From Saccopteryx bilineata (lineage: Eukaryota > Chordata > Mammalia > Chiroptera > Emballonuridae), in assembly GCF_036850765.1 (NCBI RefSeq), contig NC_089490.1, forward strand, positions 98,506,074-98,570,073: a stretch of 64,000 bases of DNA. The letters run 5' to 3'. How positions within the stretch are numbered: position 1 is the stretch's first letter; each line of letters begins with the position of its first letter. Positions 32,410 through 43,073 of the stretch are shown here, one piece after another. The notes below the pieces were generated by a model, which saw only the letters and a list, made by a program, of their open reading frames with translations, was not told where the DNA came from and searched no databases. A program made the translations under genes and the position numbers.

Positions 32410-34272
32410 ACTCTTGCCAGGTAAAAAGTTTTGGGAAACAGATGAATCCAGCAAAGATGAACCAAAAAGTTTATTCCTGGGTGATGAATGGGAGGACAAT
32501 GCCTGGGGAACATCAGGAGCACTCACAGGTGGCAGTGGAAGATATATCTCTGCTGCTCCAGGGGCTGAAGCCAAGTATCACAGTGCAAGCAGAGCCTCCA
32601 GCCTCTTCAGCCTCAGCAGCATTCTTGTGTCTCTCTCTGTCGCCCATTTGCAGGAGGGAGTGTTTAATGTCACATCCTCTGTCAGAAACAGACTTTTTGA
32701 AGATTTTTGAAATAACTCAGGGGTCCCCAAACTACGGCCCGCGGGCCACATGCGGCCCCCTGAGGTCATTTATCCAGCCCCCACCGCACTTCCAGAAGGG
32801 GCACCTCTTTCACCGGTGGTCAGTGAGAGGAACATAGTTCCCATTGAAATACTGGTCAGTTTGTTGATTTAAATTTACTTGTTCTTTATTTTAAATGTTA
32901 TATTTCTTCCCATTTTGTTTTTTTACTTTAAAATAAGATATGTGCAGTGTGCATAGGGATTTGTTCATAGTTTTTTTTATAGTCCGGCCCTCCAATGGTC
33001 TGAGGGACAGTGAACCTTTTACCCCCTGTGTAAAAAGTTTGGGGACCCCTGAAATAACTGATATCCTAATTTACAAATGTAGGAAATTGCTGGGCATAGA
33101 ATGGAATTTTCCCAAGACTAGCATGGGTCCAGATTCATTCAGCTGAAGCTAGAGCGTGCCACACCAGCTGAGTGACGGCTTGACTTCAATGAAATCCTCC
33201 AAGGCACCTAACCAGCTAATGGTGGATGTATTTGGAAATTACATCATTCAGAAGTTCTTTGAATTTGGCAGCCTTGAACAGAAGCCAGCATTGCTGGAAC
33301 AGAATCGAGGTCATGTCCTGTCATTGGCACTGCAGATGTATGGCTGTGGTGTTATCCAGAAAACTCTTGAATTTATTCCCTCAGATCAGCAGATTGAGAT
33401 GGTTTAGGAACTAGATGGCCATCTCCTAACATGTGTGAAAGGCCAGAATGGCAATTACATGGTTCAGAAATTCACTGAACGTGTGCAGTCTCAATCTTTG
33501 CAGTTATCATCGATGTATTTAAGGGACGAGTGTTTGTTTTGTCCATGCATCTTTATGGCTGCCGAGTGATTCAGAGGATCCTGGAGCACTGCCTCCCTAA
33601 TTATGCACTCCCTATTTTAGAGGAGCTTCACCAGCAAGCACACAAAGCAACGTATGCAGGATCAATATGGAAATTATATAATCTAATATGTATTGGAGCA
33701 TGGTTATCCTGAGGATAAAAGTGTAGCAGAAATTCAAGGCAATGGACTTGTATTGAGTCAGCATAAATTTGCAAGCAATGCTGTGGAGCAGTGTGTACTC
33801 GCGCCTCCCTTAGAGAGTGTGCTGTGCTTATCAATGAGCTATGCACCATGAACAGCGGTCTGCACAGTGCCTTCTACACTATGATGAAGGACCACTACAG
33901 CAACTACACAGTCCAGAAGATGACCAATGTGGCAGAGCCAACCCAGCGGAAGATAGTCATGTGTATAATCTGGTTCCATATTGCAACTCTTTGCAAGTAC
34001 CACTACCCATGGCAAGCACATTCTGCCCAAGTTGGAGGAATACTACATGGAGAATGGTACTTACATAGGGTTCACCTGTAGCTCCACTAAATGCTATTAT
34101 CTGAGGCAATGTCACCCTTTCTCCTCATTTCCACGGTTCTCACTAGCCCTCTGGTGAATCTAACCAGCGACCAAAAATGTTCTAGTGTCGTATCTGTAAT
34201 AAGTAAATGGTTGCACCAGGATTACCATCTCCAAAAAAAGGAATCAAATTCACAAGTGGAAAAGCCTTTATA
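32410..34272 (+). pseudogene. processed pseudogene of PUM1 (Pumilio homologue 1)
   Basis: PUM1 is an RNA-binding translational repressor with eight C-terminal Puf repeats. Here the segment [17 protein letters not shown] to EDNAWGTS (32,425-32,515) matches the N-terminal region, then jumps to [16 protein letters not shown] (from about 32,530), which lies just before the Puf domain. From 33,060 to 34,080 the Puf repeats follow in order: [62 protein letters not shown] and [12 protein letters not shown]1 is favoured over PUM2 by CTMN, NVAEP and IVM. Introns are absent, there is an in-frame TAG before ELDG (33,404), and several frameshifts follow. Similarity continues into 3' UTR (CCCTCTGGTGAATCTAACCA; AAAAGCCTTTA) up to 34,272, where SINEs cut it. 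It cannot encode PUM1. Confidence 0.9.
32718..33051 (+). mobile_element. non-autonomous hAT DNA transposon (family 2) inside the PUM1 pseudogene
   Basis: Ends CAGGGGTCCCCAAACT and AGTTTGGGGACCCCTG are perfect 16-bp inverted repeats, and the 8-bp duplication AAATAACT (32710-32717 and 33052-33059) is exact. CGGCCCGCGGGCCACATGCG near the left end is CpG-rich and little decayed. It entered after the retrocopy formed and splits it between the LFEDF-like and Puf segments. Confidence 0.94.
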
Positions 34273-34502
34273 GCCTGACCAGGCGGTGGCGCAGTGGATA
34301 GAACATCGGACTGGGATTCAGAGGACCCAGGTTCGAGACTCCGAGGTCGCCAGCTTGAGCGCGGGTTCATCTGGTTTGAGCTAAAGCTCACCAGCTTGGA
34401 CCCAAGGTCGCTGGCTTGAGCAAGGGGTTACTCGGTCTGCTGAAGGCCCACGGTCAAGGCACATATGAGAAAGCTATCAATGAACAACTAAAGTGCCACA
34501 AC
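34273..34502 (+). mobile_element. tRNA-derived bat SINE, type A, 3'-truncated
   Basis: GCCTGACCAGGCGGTGGCGC through GTGCCACAACG. The CATCTCTCTCC run and A-tail seen in other type A copies are missing because a Rhin-1 element begins at once. No remainder was found beyond the Rhin-1 copy. Confidence 0.88.
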
Positions 34503-34891
34503 GGCCCTGGCAGGTTGGCTCAGTGGTAGAGTGTCGGCCTGGTGTGCAGAAGTCCCGGGTTCAATTCCCGGCCAGGGCACACAGGAGAAGCGCCCATCTG
34601 CTTCTCCACCTCTCCCCCTCTCCTTCCTCTCTGTCTCTCTCTTCCCCTCCCGCAGCCAAGGCTCCATTAGAGCAAAGATGGACCGGGCGCTGGGGATGGC
34701 TCCTTGGCCTCTGCCCCAGGTGCTAGAGTGGCTCTGGTGGCGGCAGAGCAACTCCCCAGAGGGGCAGAGCATCGCCCCCTGGTGGGTAGAGCGTCGACCC
34801 CTGGTGGGCGTGCTGGGTGGATCCCGGTCGGGTGCATGTGGGAGTCTGTCTGACTGTCTCTCCCGGTTTCCAGCTTCAGAAAAAAAAAAAA
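34503..34891 (+). mobile_element. Rhin-1-type SINE, two-box subfamily
   Basis: GGCCCTGGCAGGTTGGCTCA head, GAGCATCGCCCCCTGGTGGG and then GAGCGTCGACCCCTGGTGGG, so the box is present twice. It joins directly to the truncated type A SINE, giving a composite of about 620 bp. Confidence 0.92.
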
Positions 34892-35254
34892 GTTTTCATA
34901 AGTATAATTTTTTCCAGTTAAGTCAGTATATCCCAAAATGTTTTGACCACAGAATAGCTTTATCACAGGACATATATGAGAATATTGAGGGACACACGTG
35001 TGCTGATGAGGACAGTTCGGGAAACTTCTCTTGGAGTTTTAGGCATTTTACTCTTTAGCCTGAGGAAAGGCAACCCTTGAAGGGAAGAATTTGAAGGTCA
35101 TTAAACTTTGGACAGAGAGAATAAAAGGGAATGAAATCAGACAGTCTTTGCTGTGATTACACTTTGAAATTGACATAGCTTAGGAAACAAATGTGAAACA
35201 AAAATGAATAAGACAGAGGAAAGAGACACTGGGCTGGTTTTCAGTTCTCTGTAT

Positions 35255-35437
35255 CAGTGGTTCTCAAGTGAAGTTCCCTGAACCAGCAGCAGCAATGTCA
35301 TGTGGGGATTCTTAGAATTGCAAATTCTCAGACCCCACCCTAGATGAACTGAATCAGAAACCCTGGGATGGAGTTTAGCGAACTTTTTTAACAAGTCCCC
35401 TAGGATTCTGTAGCACAATAAAATTTGAGAACCACTG
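35255..35437 (+). mobile_element. MER5-type hAT element (Charlie family)
   Basis: CAGTGGTTCTCAAGTGAAGT at the left and AATTTGAGAACCACTG at the right, with CAGACCCCACCCTAGATGAA and CTGAATCAGAAACCCTGGGA between, match the mammal-wide MER5A/B element. The target duplication is no longer visible, as expected for its age. Confidence 0.88.
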
Positions 35438-35737
35438 CCCACACAGCATCAATACATAGCTTTACCATTTTACAAAACAATTTTCCATGTGTCTGAATTT
35501 CTGAACCATTTTCAATTATTAGTAATCATAAGAATATTCTCAAAGAAATTAGTTAACTTACCAAATTGAAAATAAAAAAGGCTTTTTGTCTGGCTTTATT
35601 CTCTATTTTGCTAAGCCAAATCATGTAATAACTATTTTTTTTTTTTTTGCAACAAAAATTTCAAGGTTGAAGGCAACAATCAGCTATATTTCCCCTAATG
35701 TTACTTGAATAAATAATTTTACATTTGGTAAAAATGA

Positions 35738-35889
35738 CAGGCATACCTCGGAGATTTTGTGGGTTTGGTTACAGACCACAGCAATAAAGCGAGTTGTAAT
35801 CTTTTTGTTGGTGGAGGGTCTTGCCTTCCGTTTGTAAAAAACTCTGTGGAGTGCAATGAATTGATACACAATAAAATGGCGTATGCCTA
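35738..35889 (+). mobile_element. Tigger1-derived short element
   Basis: CAGGCATACCTCGGAGATTT, CAATAAAGCGAGTTGTAATC, TTGGTGGAGGGTCTTGCCTT and the right end AATAAAATGGCGTATGCCTA are the termini and sub-terminal parts of the pogo-class transposon Tigger1, with its gene deleted. TA follows the right end. Confidence 0.85.
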
Positions 35890-36005
35890 TATAGTAATAA
35901 AAAAAGTATTGTCAAAGGATTTTTTAAACCTTCTTTATAAACAAAACAGCTAGTCTCACCCTAACATTTATTTTTTTAATAAATATTTTATGCCATTCCA
36001 ACATT

Positions 36006-36604
36006 TGCTGGCCATGGCCACCATTATAACCACCTGGCCCATGCAGGTTCGAATCTGATTTGAACAGACGGTAATGAAACAACAGAGTCAAGAACTGGTG
36101 GGCCATTAGCTTTAATCCTAGCTTGCACCTGGCGGGCAAGAAATACACACAGTGGGAAAACACTTCCCTTTCTATTCAGGGCTCTCAAAGCCACTGACTT
36201 ATCCGAGTTTCCTAGAATCAAAGGTTTGTACCTCACCAGCCTTATTCACTTCTCATCTCCTTCTCTCTGCACAAACTCTACACAAACTGGCTTCTCCCTC
36301 AGCACTCCGCCATCTTGGCTGCTTCTCCTCTCCTCCACATGGCCTTTCTCTGCTCTCCTCTAGCATGGGCTTCTGTGCCCCATTTTATAGTGTAGAAATC
36401 AAAACCTTTAATCCAATATTCAAACAAAGAAGTCTCTGATACAAAGTCACTTATCTGAGGCAAAATGGGATTCCTCAAAAGGGTGGGAAAGGCTTAGTCT
36501 TAAAACTAAGCCTTAGGCTATAACGACCCTGCCTGCTTATAGCCTGTCAACGCAAACTATAAGTGAGCAAACATATATATTATTACAAACTTATTTGACC
36601 AACA
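36006..36604 (-). mobile_element. solo LTR of an endogenous retrovirus, copy 1
   Basis: Homologous over its whole length to 41,319-42,338 without its SINE: CCACTGACTTATCCGAGTTT, GGGCCATTAGCTTTAATCC and CGCAAACTATAAGTGAGCAA have close counterparts. It is antisense, so on the minus strand it begins TGTTGGTCAAATAAG. It has no internal viral sequence and lacks a clear duplication. A transcription-factor-type promoter role is possible but untested. Confidence 0.75.
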
Positions 36605-37815
36605 TAGAATAGTTTAGTTTTATACCATTGCACGATACAGTTGTTGCCCATCACTTTAAAGGTTAAACTATAGAGATTTTACATAAGCCAGATATATTGA
36701 AAATCAATATTTTCAGAGACATACTAGCTACAAATTTGGGGAGGGAAATTTCTTCCTTGTGTGCATATCAAATTTCAATTTGCAGGATTGGATTTAACTG
36801 AGAGGGCTGATAACATGTGAGATTTTGGTACAGTCCAGGGAGCATTGTAAGAAGATTTCAGGAAACTATGTCATGTGTCCTTACAAAGGAAATGAATCCA
36901 GGAACCAAACTCAGCCTTGGCAGTTAAGGAAGACATAATTTTCAAACATTTCATTTAAAAATGAAGTTGTTTTCTAGTTAGTCTCCTGGCTTCCAGGAAG
37001 CCTCCACACAAGGCTCTATTAAGAGACTAAGAAGGGATTAAATCATTTTTCTTTCTTTTCTTTTAAACCTTGTGATATTAACTGCTCTTAACTAGATTAA
37101 TGTTCTGTCTATTGAAAAAGAAAAAAGCAGTGGTAGGCTCTTAATCAAATAAAATACATTTAAAGCTTATTTGAGCATCCTGAAAAATGAAGCTCAACAT
37201 GAAGCCAACTTTAAGATTTATTCCTCCCTTTTTAAGAAAATAGTGCTAAAAAGTGGGAGCTAAGGCAGTAAGGGTTTTTAAATTTCTTAAGGAAAAAGAT
37301 GCAGCAATTAGCCATTTTCCCAGGGGCTTGTTGAAATGATCATTGCACTCTTTTCATCCTTCGTGAGAGAAGGAAGAGAGGAACAGTGGCCCTCTGGTTT
37401 TGTCATCTTTGAAATCTGGCCCAGTAATTTGTTTTTAGGGAAATTTATCAGACTGATTTATAGATGTAATCCTTCTTTCTAGTCTTTAGCTATTAATCAG
37501 AAGGGCAAGTTTTTCAGTAAACTAACTTTGCTTTGCCAAAGCCATCATCACCCCAGGATCATTTTCGAGTTGACAGGACCTGTGAAGAAGAGACTAGAGC
37601 AAATATTTGGTATTGAACATTGGAAAAATGAAAAAATGAGAAGAGGAAAAAAACAAGAAGAAAGGTAAGGTAAAATGCAGGGGCAGAGGAGAAGGAGAAA
37701 AATTAAGCCCTGCAAATATATTTTTATTTCAGCAACAATGAAGCCACAGATGTTAATAGTATTAAGTGTCAGGTACAGTAATAAAAAGAAAGTGTAGAAA
37801 TACACAGAGCTAAGC
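36605..37815. other. AT-rich non-coding sequence
   Basis: No gene or repeat recognised in about 1.2 kb. Confidence 0.4.
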
Positions 37816-37819
37816 AGGT

Positions 37820-38010
37820 CAGAGTTCTAGCCCGGCAGTAGTATTGCATAGGAACTGAGCTTTGCAATCAGTTGGATTGGATCAGATCAGACCTTTATCA
37901 CTGTGAGATTCTGTTAGGTTACTTAAAGTTTTTCCCCATATGTAAAATTAGAATAATAACATACCTTGCAAGGTTGTAAGGATTTAATGAGATAATGAAT
38001 GTTAAGCACC
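37820..38010 (+). mobile_element. MIR SINE
   Basis: GCATAGGAACTGAGCTTTGC, GGTTACTTAAAGTTTTTCCC, ATATGTAAAATTAGAATAAT, GCAAGGTTGTAAGGATTTAA and TGTTAAGCACCTG follow the MIR consensus in order. Confidence 0.85.
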
Positions 38011-38539
38011 TGTATCACAACTTTTTCTTTTGAAAGTGACATGAACAGCAACTCAACTTACACAAAAAGGGGCTTTGTTGTTTACATATGTTCCAAGACC
38101 AGGAGTACTGCAGGCTTCAGGGACATCTTATCCAACAACCCACAAGATGTCATCAGAATCTGGTTTCTCTCCTTCTTTTGGTTCTGCCTTTGGTGGCCCT
38201 GACCTATCTGCCCACTAAGTCAAAGGATGGATACAAAATTTGTAGCTCTATACCGTACTTCCTGGCTCAAGTCTCTCGGTAAAGAGGGAGCAACATCCTC
38301 AGTAGCACAAACATTAGCTCTAATTAGCCCAGCTTGAATCAATGTACTGTCACTGTAGCCAAGGCAATTGCTTGGCCACATATGCTCTACCCTTAAAGCC
38401 TTGGTAGAGTTTATTTCTCCTGGATCCTGTGCTCACTGTACCTGGGTAAATGCCAAGTGCATAATCAGAAATTTCAAATCAGGGAAAGTAATGTTGATGA
38501 GGAGGACAAAGTGAACCAAGAAGGGGAGCAAATGAATAA

Positions 38540-38940
38540 ATGGATAAACAAATTGTGGTATATTACAACTCAGTATGGGATATTGCTCAGCAGTAAAAAG
38601 GAATTTATTACTGGTGCATGCAACAATATAGACGGATCTCAAAATAATTATACTGAATGAAATAAGCCAGATCAGAAAGGAGTACACATAATGTGTTGTT
38701 CAATTTTTGTAAAATTACAGGAAGCAAACCATAGTGACAAAAAGCAGATTAGTGGTTGCTTGGGTCTGGGGAAGGGAGGATTTAAAAAAGCGTAAGGACC
38801 ACTTGTGGGAATGATAAATATGTTTTTTTCTTTATTGCAGTGAGGGTTTTATGGGTGTATACATACGTAGAAACATCAAATTGGACACTTCAAATATGTG
38901 TAATTTATTTATGTTAAGAATACCTAAATAATAGTGTGTA
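38540..38940 (+). mobile_element. L1 LINE 3' UTR (L1M class)
   Basis: ATTGCTCAGCAGTAAAAAGG, CAACAATATAGACGGATCTC, AATGAAATAAGCCAGATCAG and AGATTAGTGGTTGCTTGGGT are standard 3' UTR landmarks of old L1 elements. It runs to about 38,940. Confidence 0.85.
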
Positions 38941-38944
38941 TGTG

Positions 38945-39435
38945 TGCGTGTGAGAGAGCGATAACGTGATCCAAAACATTATTCTGTTTAATACCATTGA
39001 AATTATTACCTGACCTGTCTGTACAAGTCTGAATTTTCCAACAGTGTTATAAATGAGGGCTTTCTGTAAGTATATCTATATGGAAGTCATACCACTTAAC
39101 CCACAGATAGTTTCTAGCCTCAGGGTCACAGAACAGGTTAATGAAAGCTACAAATAAGATTATATTTTTCTTGATAGATTTCTCTCCATGGTGAAAAAGA
39201 ATGTAGCAGTGGGCAATAGTGAGTGACCTATGCCTGAAACCTATTTGACTCTACATAAAATATTTTTTCCCATGAGCAGCACTTGATTTATTGGCATTAA
39301 AACCAGTTCTCATATACAAAGCAAGCTGATTTCTCAAGTGTTTGAGGCACTCCTTAAAAATTAAATAAAATTTAAAGCATGGATTATGTGAATTGTTTTT
39401 CCTGGAAGAACTTGAGTGAATATTTTACCACGGAG
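38945..39435. other. AT-rich non-coding sequence with a short GT-rich start
   Basis: TGTGTATGTGTGCGTGTGAG begins it. Nothing further was recognised. Confidence 0.4.
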
Positions 39436-39439
39436 ATCT

Positions 39440-39990
39440 CAAATGCACATCAAGACACCGAACAGTCGGGCTCCCTGGGCCTGCTGTCACAGCGTATGAC
39501 CCCACAGACACCGACTGTGGTGCTGGTGCAGCTCCGCGTTTGGGCACAGGAATGAGTCACTGCCAAAGCCCAGGGGTGCAAGAACTGCTGAAAATTCACT
39601 TGCACATTAGAATACCAACCAGGGCCACCGCAGCTAAATTGCGACAGAGAGCTCTAAAACTTGGCTGGACAATCGCATGTAAACATAGTGATGGGTCAGG
39701 GTCCAAGCCCATGTGACACAGCTGTCCATCCTGTGTCTACAGTAGCCACGGGCACCCCTGCAGAGCAAAAAGCCCAGGCCGCTATGCTCCTCCCTATCCT
39801 GAGCCCAGACACTGAGTGTGCCGGAGAGGACCAGGTCCTGCCAAGCCGCAGGGCCTGCCACAGCCCTTCCTCATCGCCCACTAGAGGCGGGCCCTCCCAA
39901 AGCCACGGGAAGCCCTGGCTGGACTGTTCCCTGGAGGGGCCTGGGCTCTGTCCTCGATGCTCAAGGTGTCTGGACATGGACATTTAAGAC
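39440..39990. other. isolated GC-rich block of unknown nature
   Basis: About 550 bp is clearly richer in G and C than either flank, with scattered CpG. Overlapping frames of about 70-110 codons exist on both strands, so none is convincing as coding. It matches no repeat that I know. It ends near GACATTTAAGACGCACTGGC, before an L2/MIR-like tail (AATAAATGTCAGCTCCC, about 40,075-40,095). Confidence 0.5.
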
Positions 39991-40689
39991 GCACTGGCTG
40001 CCTGTTACTTTGCCCTGCATAAAGTATTGACCTGGTAAATCTAGAACATCCTTATAAAGCAGATTGTAGTACTCAATAAATGTCAGCTCCCTTGTCCTTC
40101 CATCTCCTCAATGTGAAAATTATCCAAAAGGTTGGAAATATTGTTTATTTCATATATATTACTGAATACAAATATTCTGATTTTATACTCCTGACATGTA
40201 GATGATCTGTGCAATTAAAGGTGCCTTCCCTGTAGGCAGGGAGAAGCTTACTATCCCACCCAACATCCTGTTTCTTCCAGCACCTTGTAACTCAAAGCCA
40301 TTAGGTAGATCAGTTAGAATTGCTTTCCAGAGAGTGAAACAATGATCTATCCTCAAATTCTAATTTGAAAGGCAACAGAAGTGCTAACCATTTCAGTATT
40401 ACTTCTCATATACCTAGGAGTACAAAGCCATTTTATAAAGGCTACATTTGTTGTTTCAAAGGTAATTTTATTCCAATAATAAAATTTTTAGTAACATAGC
40501 CTGTTCAAAAAAACTATTTCACGTATTTGGATAATTCAAGTCATTGAAAATAGACCAATAGTTAAGGTTGTAGCTACCTCTTTGAGTGCATTCATGCTTT
40601 ATTCCTGATTACTTTTTAGTCACTATTAGGCACAATGGGGTAAAATATTTCAAGCCTTTTTTATTTTGCATAAATGTTCACAAAAAAAT

Positions 40690-40915
40690 TTTAGCATGAT
40701 ACAATAGAAAAAATACAGAATCTGAAGTAAAATAAACCTAGATTTGAATATTAGCTCCATTATTTGTTGTAAGATGATGAGAAAGATTAATCTTCATGAG
40801 CTTTGGTTCCTTCATATGTAAAACTGGCACATTTTATAGGGCCTGTCATGAGGATTCAACAAGACACCAAATATAAAGATGCCTAACAATAGTTGGCACT
40901 TAAAAGGCAATGAAA
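40690..40915 (+). mobile_element. MIR SINE
   Basis: AATAAACCTAGATTTGAATA, TTGGTTCCTTCATATGTAAA, CCTGTCATGAGGATTCAACA and ATAGTTGGCACTTAAAAGGC correspond to the MIR core and 3' half. Confidence 0.8.
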
Positions 40916-41313
40916 AATTGTTAGTGTTCTTTCTTTCACCCCAGCACACTGTGACTATAAAAGTCATGGAAAAATACTTTCATAATAATGCATCTAGGAA
41001 GGCAGAGATCTAAGTTTATAATACTCAAGAGAAATAATCTGTCTTCATGGAGAGGAGCTACAGCATTTAGAAGGGAGAAAAATAAACATTTTTGCTGGAT
41101 AATTAGCAGCCCCATTTAGAAAATAATTAGATGTTTATAACTAGTGTATTTCATTATAAGTATTACTTAACATTCAGAATGTGGAAGAGTCAAGTTGTAG
41201 CTATTTTGAATAAAACACATGTATTTTATGATCTGTAAATAGTTTCCTGTAAGAGGAAAAAACATGTGAGTACAGATTCTTATATATCTACTTTCTATAC
41301 CTTGTATTTATAA
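40916..41313. other. AT-rich non-coding sequence
   Basis: No supported feature. Confidence 0.4.
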
Positions 41314-41318
41314 GTACA

Positions 41319-42338
41319 TGTATGGCCAGTAGCCACCACTGTCGTGGCCATGCACATGCAGATTTCCATTGGATTCAGGCAGATGGTAAAGAAACAGTGG
41401 AGCCAAAGAATGGTGGGCCATTCCTTTATTAAAGTCTTGCACTGGACGACGAACAACACACAGGGAATACACTTCCCTTTCACTCAGGGCTCCCAAAGCC
41501 ACTGACACATTCTCCGGTTCTGCAACCAGGAGAATCTTCTCTGGTTTCTCCTAGAATCAAAGGCCCCACCAGTCTCAGTGGAGCTTGCAAAAAGCCCCTC
41601 ACTTCTGGTTCCCCATGTGCACACCTTCTCTGTCTCTGCCAAACATGGCTTCTTTCTCAGCACCTTGCATTCTCTCTGCTCTCCCTGCAAAACATGGCTT
41701 CTCTCTGCTTCTCCTTCTTCTCACTCTTCAAAGCTTTAAAAACTCTCCTCCAGCAAACATTAGCAAAACAATGGCCCTCCCCAAGCAGGAAGGTAATTTG
41801 CAATTTCACAAATCACATATACCTGGCTCTGCCCAGCCCTCAATGCAAACTATAAGCGAGCAAACATAAAAATCATATTTTAGGCCCTGGCCGGTTGGCT
41901 CAGCGGTAGAGCGTCGGCCTGGCGTGCGGGGGACCCGGGTTTGATTCCCGGCCAAGGCACATAGGAGAAGCGCCCATTTGCTTCTCCACACCCCCCCCCC
42001 CTTCCTCTCTGTCTCTCTCTTCCCCTCCCGCAGCCAAGGCTCCATTGGAGCAAAGATGGCCCGGGCGCTGGGGATGGCTCCATTGGAGCAAAGATGGCCC
42101 GGGCGCTGGGGATGGCTCCTTGGCCTCTGCCCCAGGCGCTAGAGTGGCTCTCGTCGTGGCAGAGCGACGCCCCGGAGGGGCAGAGCATCGCCCCCTGGTG
42201 GGCAGAGCGTAGCCCCTGGTGGGCGTGCTGGGTGGATCCCGGTCGGGCACATGCAGGAGTCTGTCTGACTGTCTCTCCCCGTTTCCAGCTTCAGAAAAAT
42301 ACAAAAAAAAAAATCATATTTTACAAACTTGACCAACA
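41319..42338 (-). mobile_element. solo LTR of an endogenous retrovirus, copy 2, split by a SINE
   Basis: The ends are TG...CA on the + strand (TGTATGGCCAGTAGCC; TTGACCAACA), and the 5-bp duplication GTACA is exact (41314-41318 and 42339-42343). Without the inserted SINE the LTR is about 580 bp, close to the 599 bp of copy 1. TTCCTTTATTAAAGTC on the + strand would give an AATAAA-like polyadenylation signal in the sense direction. No gag, pol or env sequence is attached. Confidence 0.85.
41883..42308 (+). mobile_element. Rhin-1-type SINE, two-box subfamily, inside an LTR
   Basis: Head GGCCCTGGCCGGTTGGCTCA, with little CpG decay. The perfect duplication AAAAATCATATTTTA lies at 41868-41882 and 42309-42323, so this insertion postdates the LTR. 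It contains an exact tandem duplication of about 38 bp (GGCTCCATTGGAGCAAAGAT...GGGGAT, about 42,038-42,113), which makes it longer than other copies. Confidence 0.95.
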
Positions 42339-42439
42339 GTACAACTTATAAACATCAGTTTATTTCATTAGAGATACTCAAGCAGTTCTAGAGTTTGAAA
42401 CTAGAACTCTTCCAAGACTTCTATCTACTTTTCAACTAA

Positions 42440-42560
42440 TATTTCATTCATGTAGTCTTTCAACTAATATGTGTTTGGTGTCTACTATGTACTAGACACT
42501 GTAAGGTATTGAAAGATAACAGGCAATGTCTTTGTCCTCAATGGACTTAGTGTCTATTAG
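42440..42560 (-). mobile_element. possible MIR/L2-class fragment
   Basis: GTGTCTACTATGTACTAGAC and TCAATGGACTTAGTGTCTAT resemble the common 'CTACTATGTGCCAGGCACT...ATGGAGCTTA' repeat. It is diverged and the family is not certain. Confidence 0.45.
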
Positions 42561-42784
42561 AGGAAAAGAAGGCCCAGCCATAACTCAGAAAGAACAAAGG
42601 ACACAAAACAAAAGTTCAAATATTCTGGCTGCCCAGAGGAAAAGGAGGACTTCTAGCTGGGAGACATGAAGGGAATAGGATGTCAAGGTAGGTTATAGGA
42701 TATAAGGTAGGTTACACTCCTTACATAAGAAAAGTCAACAAGTACTTATAGATGACTAATTAGAAGTCCATGAGTGCTATAGAG

Positions 42785-43073
42785 CAGTGGTCCCCAACAA
42801 TTTTTGGGCCACGGACCAGTTTAATGTTGGAAAATATTTTCACTGACCTGCCTTTAGGGGTAAATGTATCACGTGACCGAGACAAGCGTCAAGAGTGAGT
42901 CTTAGACGGATGTAACAGAGGGAATCTGGTCATTTTTTAAAAATAAAACATTGTTCAGACTTAAATATAAATAAAATGGAAATAATGTAAGTTATTTATT
43001 CTTTCTCTGCAGACCGGTACCAAATGGCCCATGGACCGGTACCGGTCCACGGCCTGGGGGTTGGGGACCACTG
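42785..43073 (-). mobile_element. non-autonomous hAT DNA transposon (family 1)
   Basis: CAGTGGTCCCCAACAATTTT to GGTTGGGGACCACTG, with the exact 8-bp duplication CTATAGAG (42777-42784 and 43074-43081). GACCGGTACCGGTCC near the right end and AAAACATTGTTCAGA inside match the element at 11,792 in reverse orientation. Confidence 0.93.

Noticed and set aside
32334..32837. 167- and 120-codon frames as possible intact genes
   Set aside because: The matching part is PUM1-derived, but the frame is mixed with unrelated sequence and the hAT element. Downstream frameshifts and a stop show a pseudogene.
36605..41313. Provirus interior between the two LTRs
   Set aside because: The interval holds MIR, L1 3' UTR, L2-like sequence and the GC-rich block, and no gag, pol or env motif. 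The second LTR also has its own target duplication.
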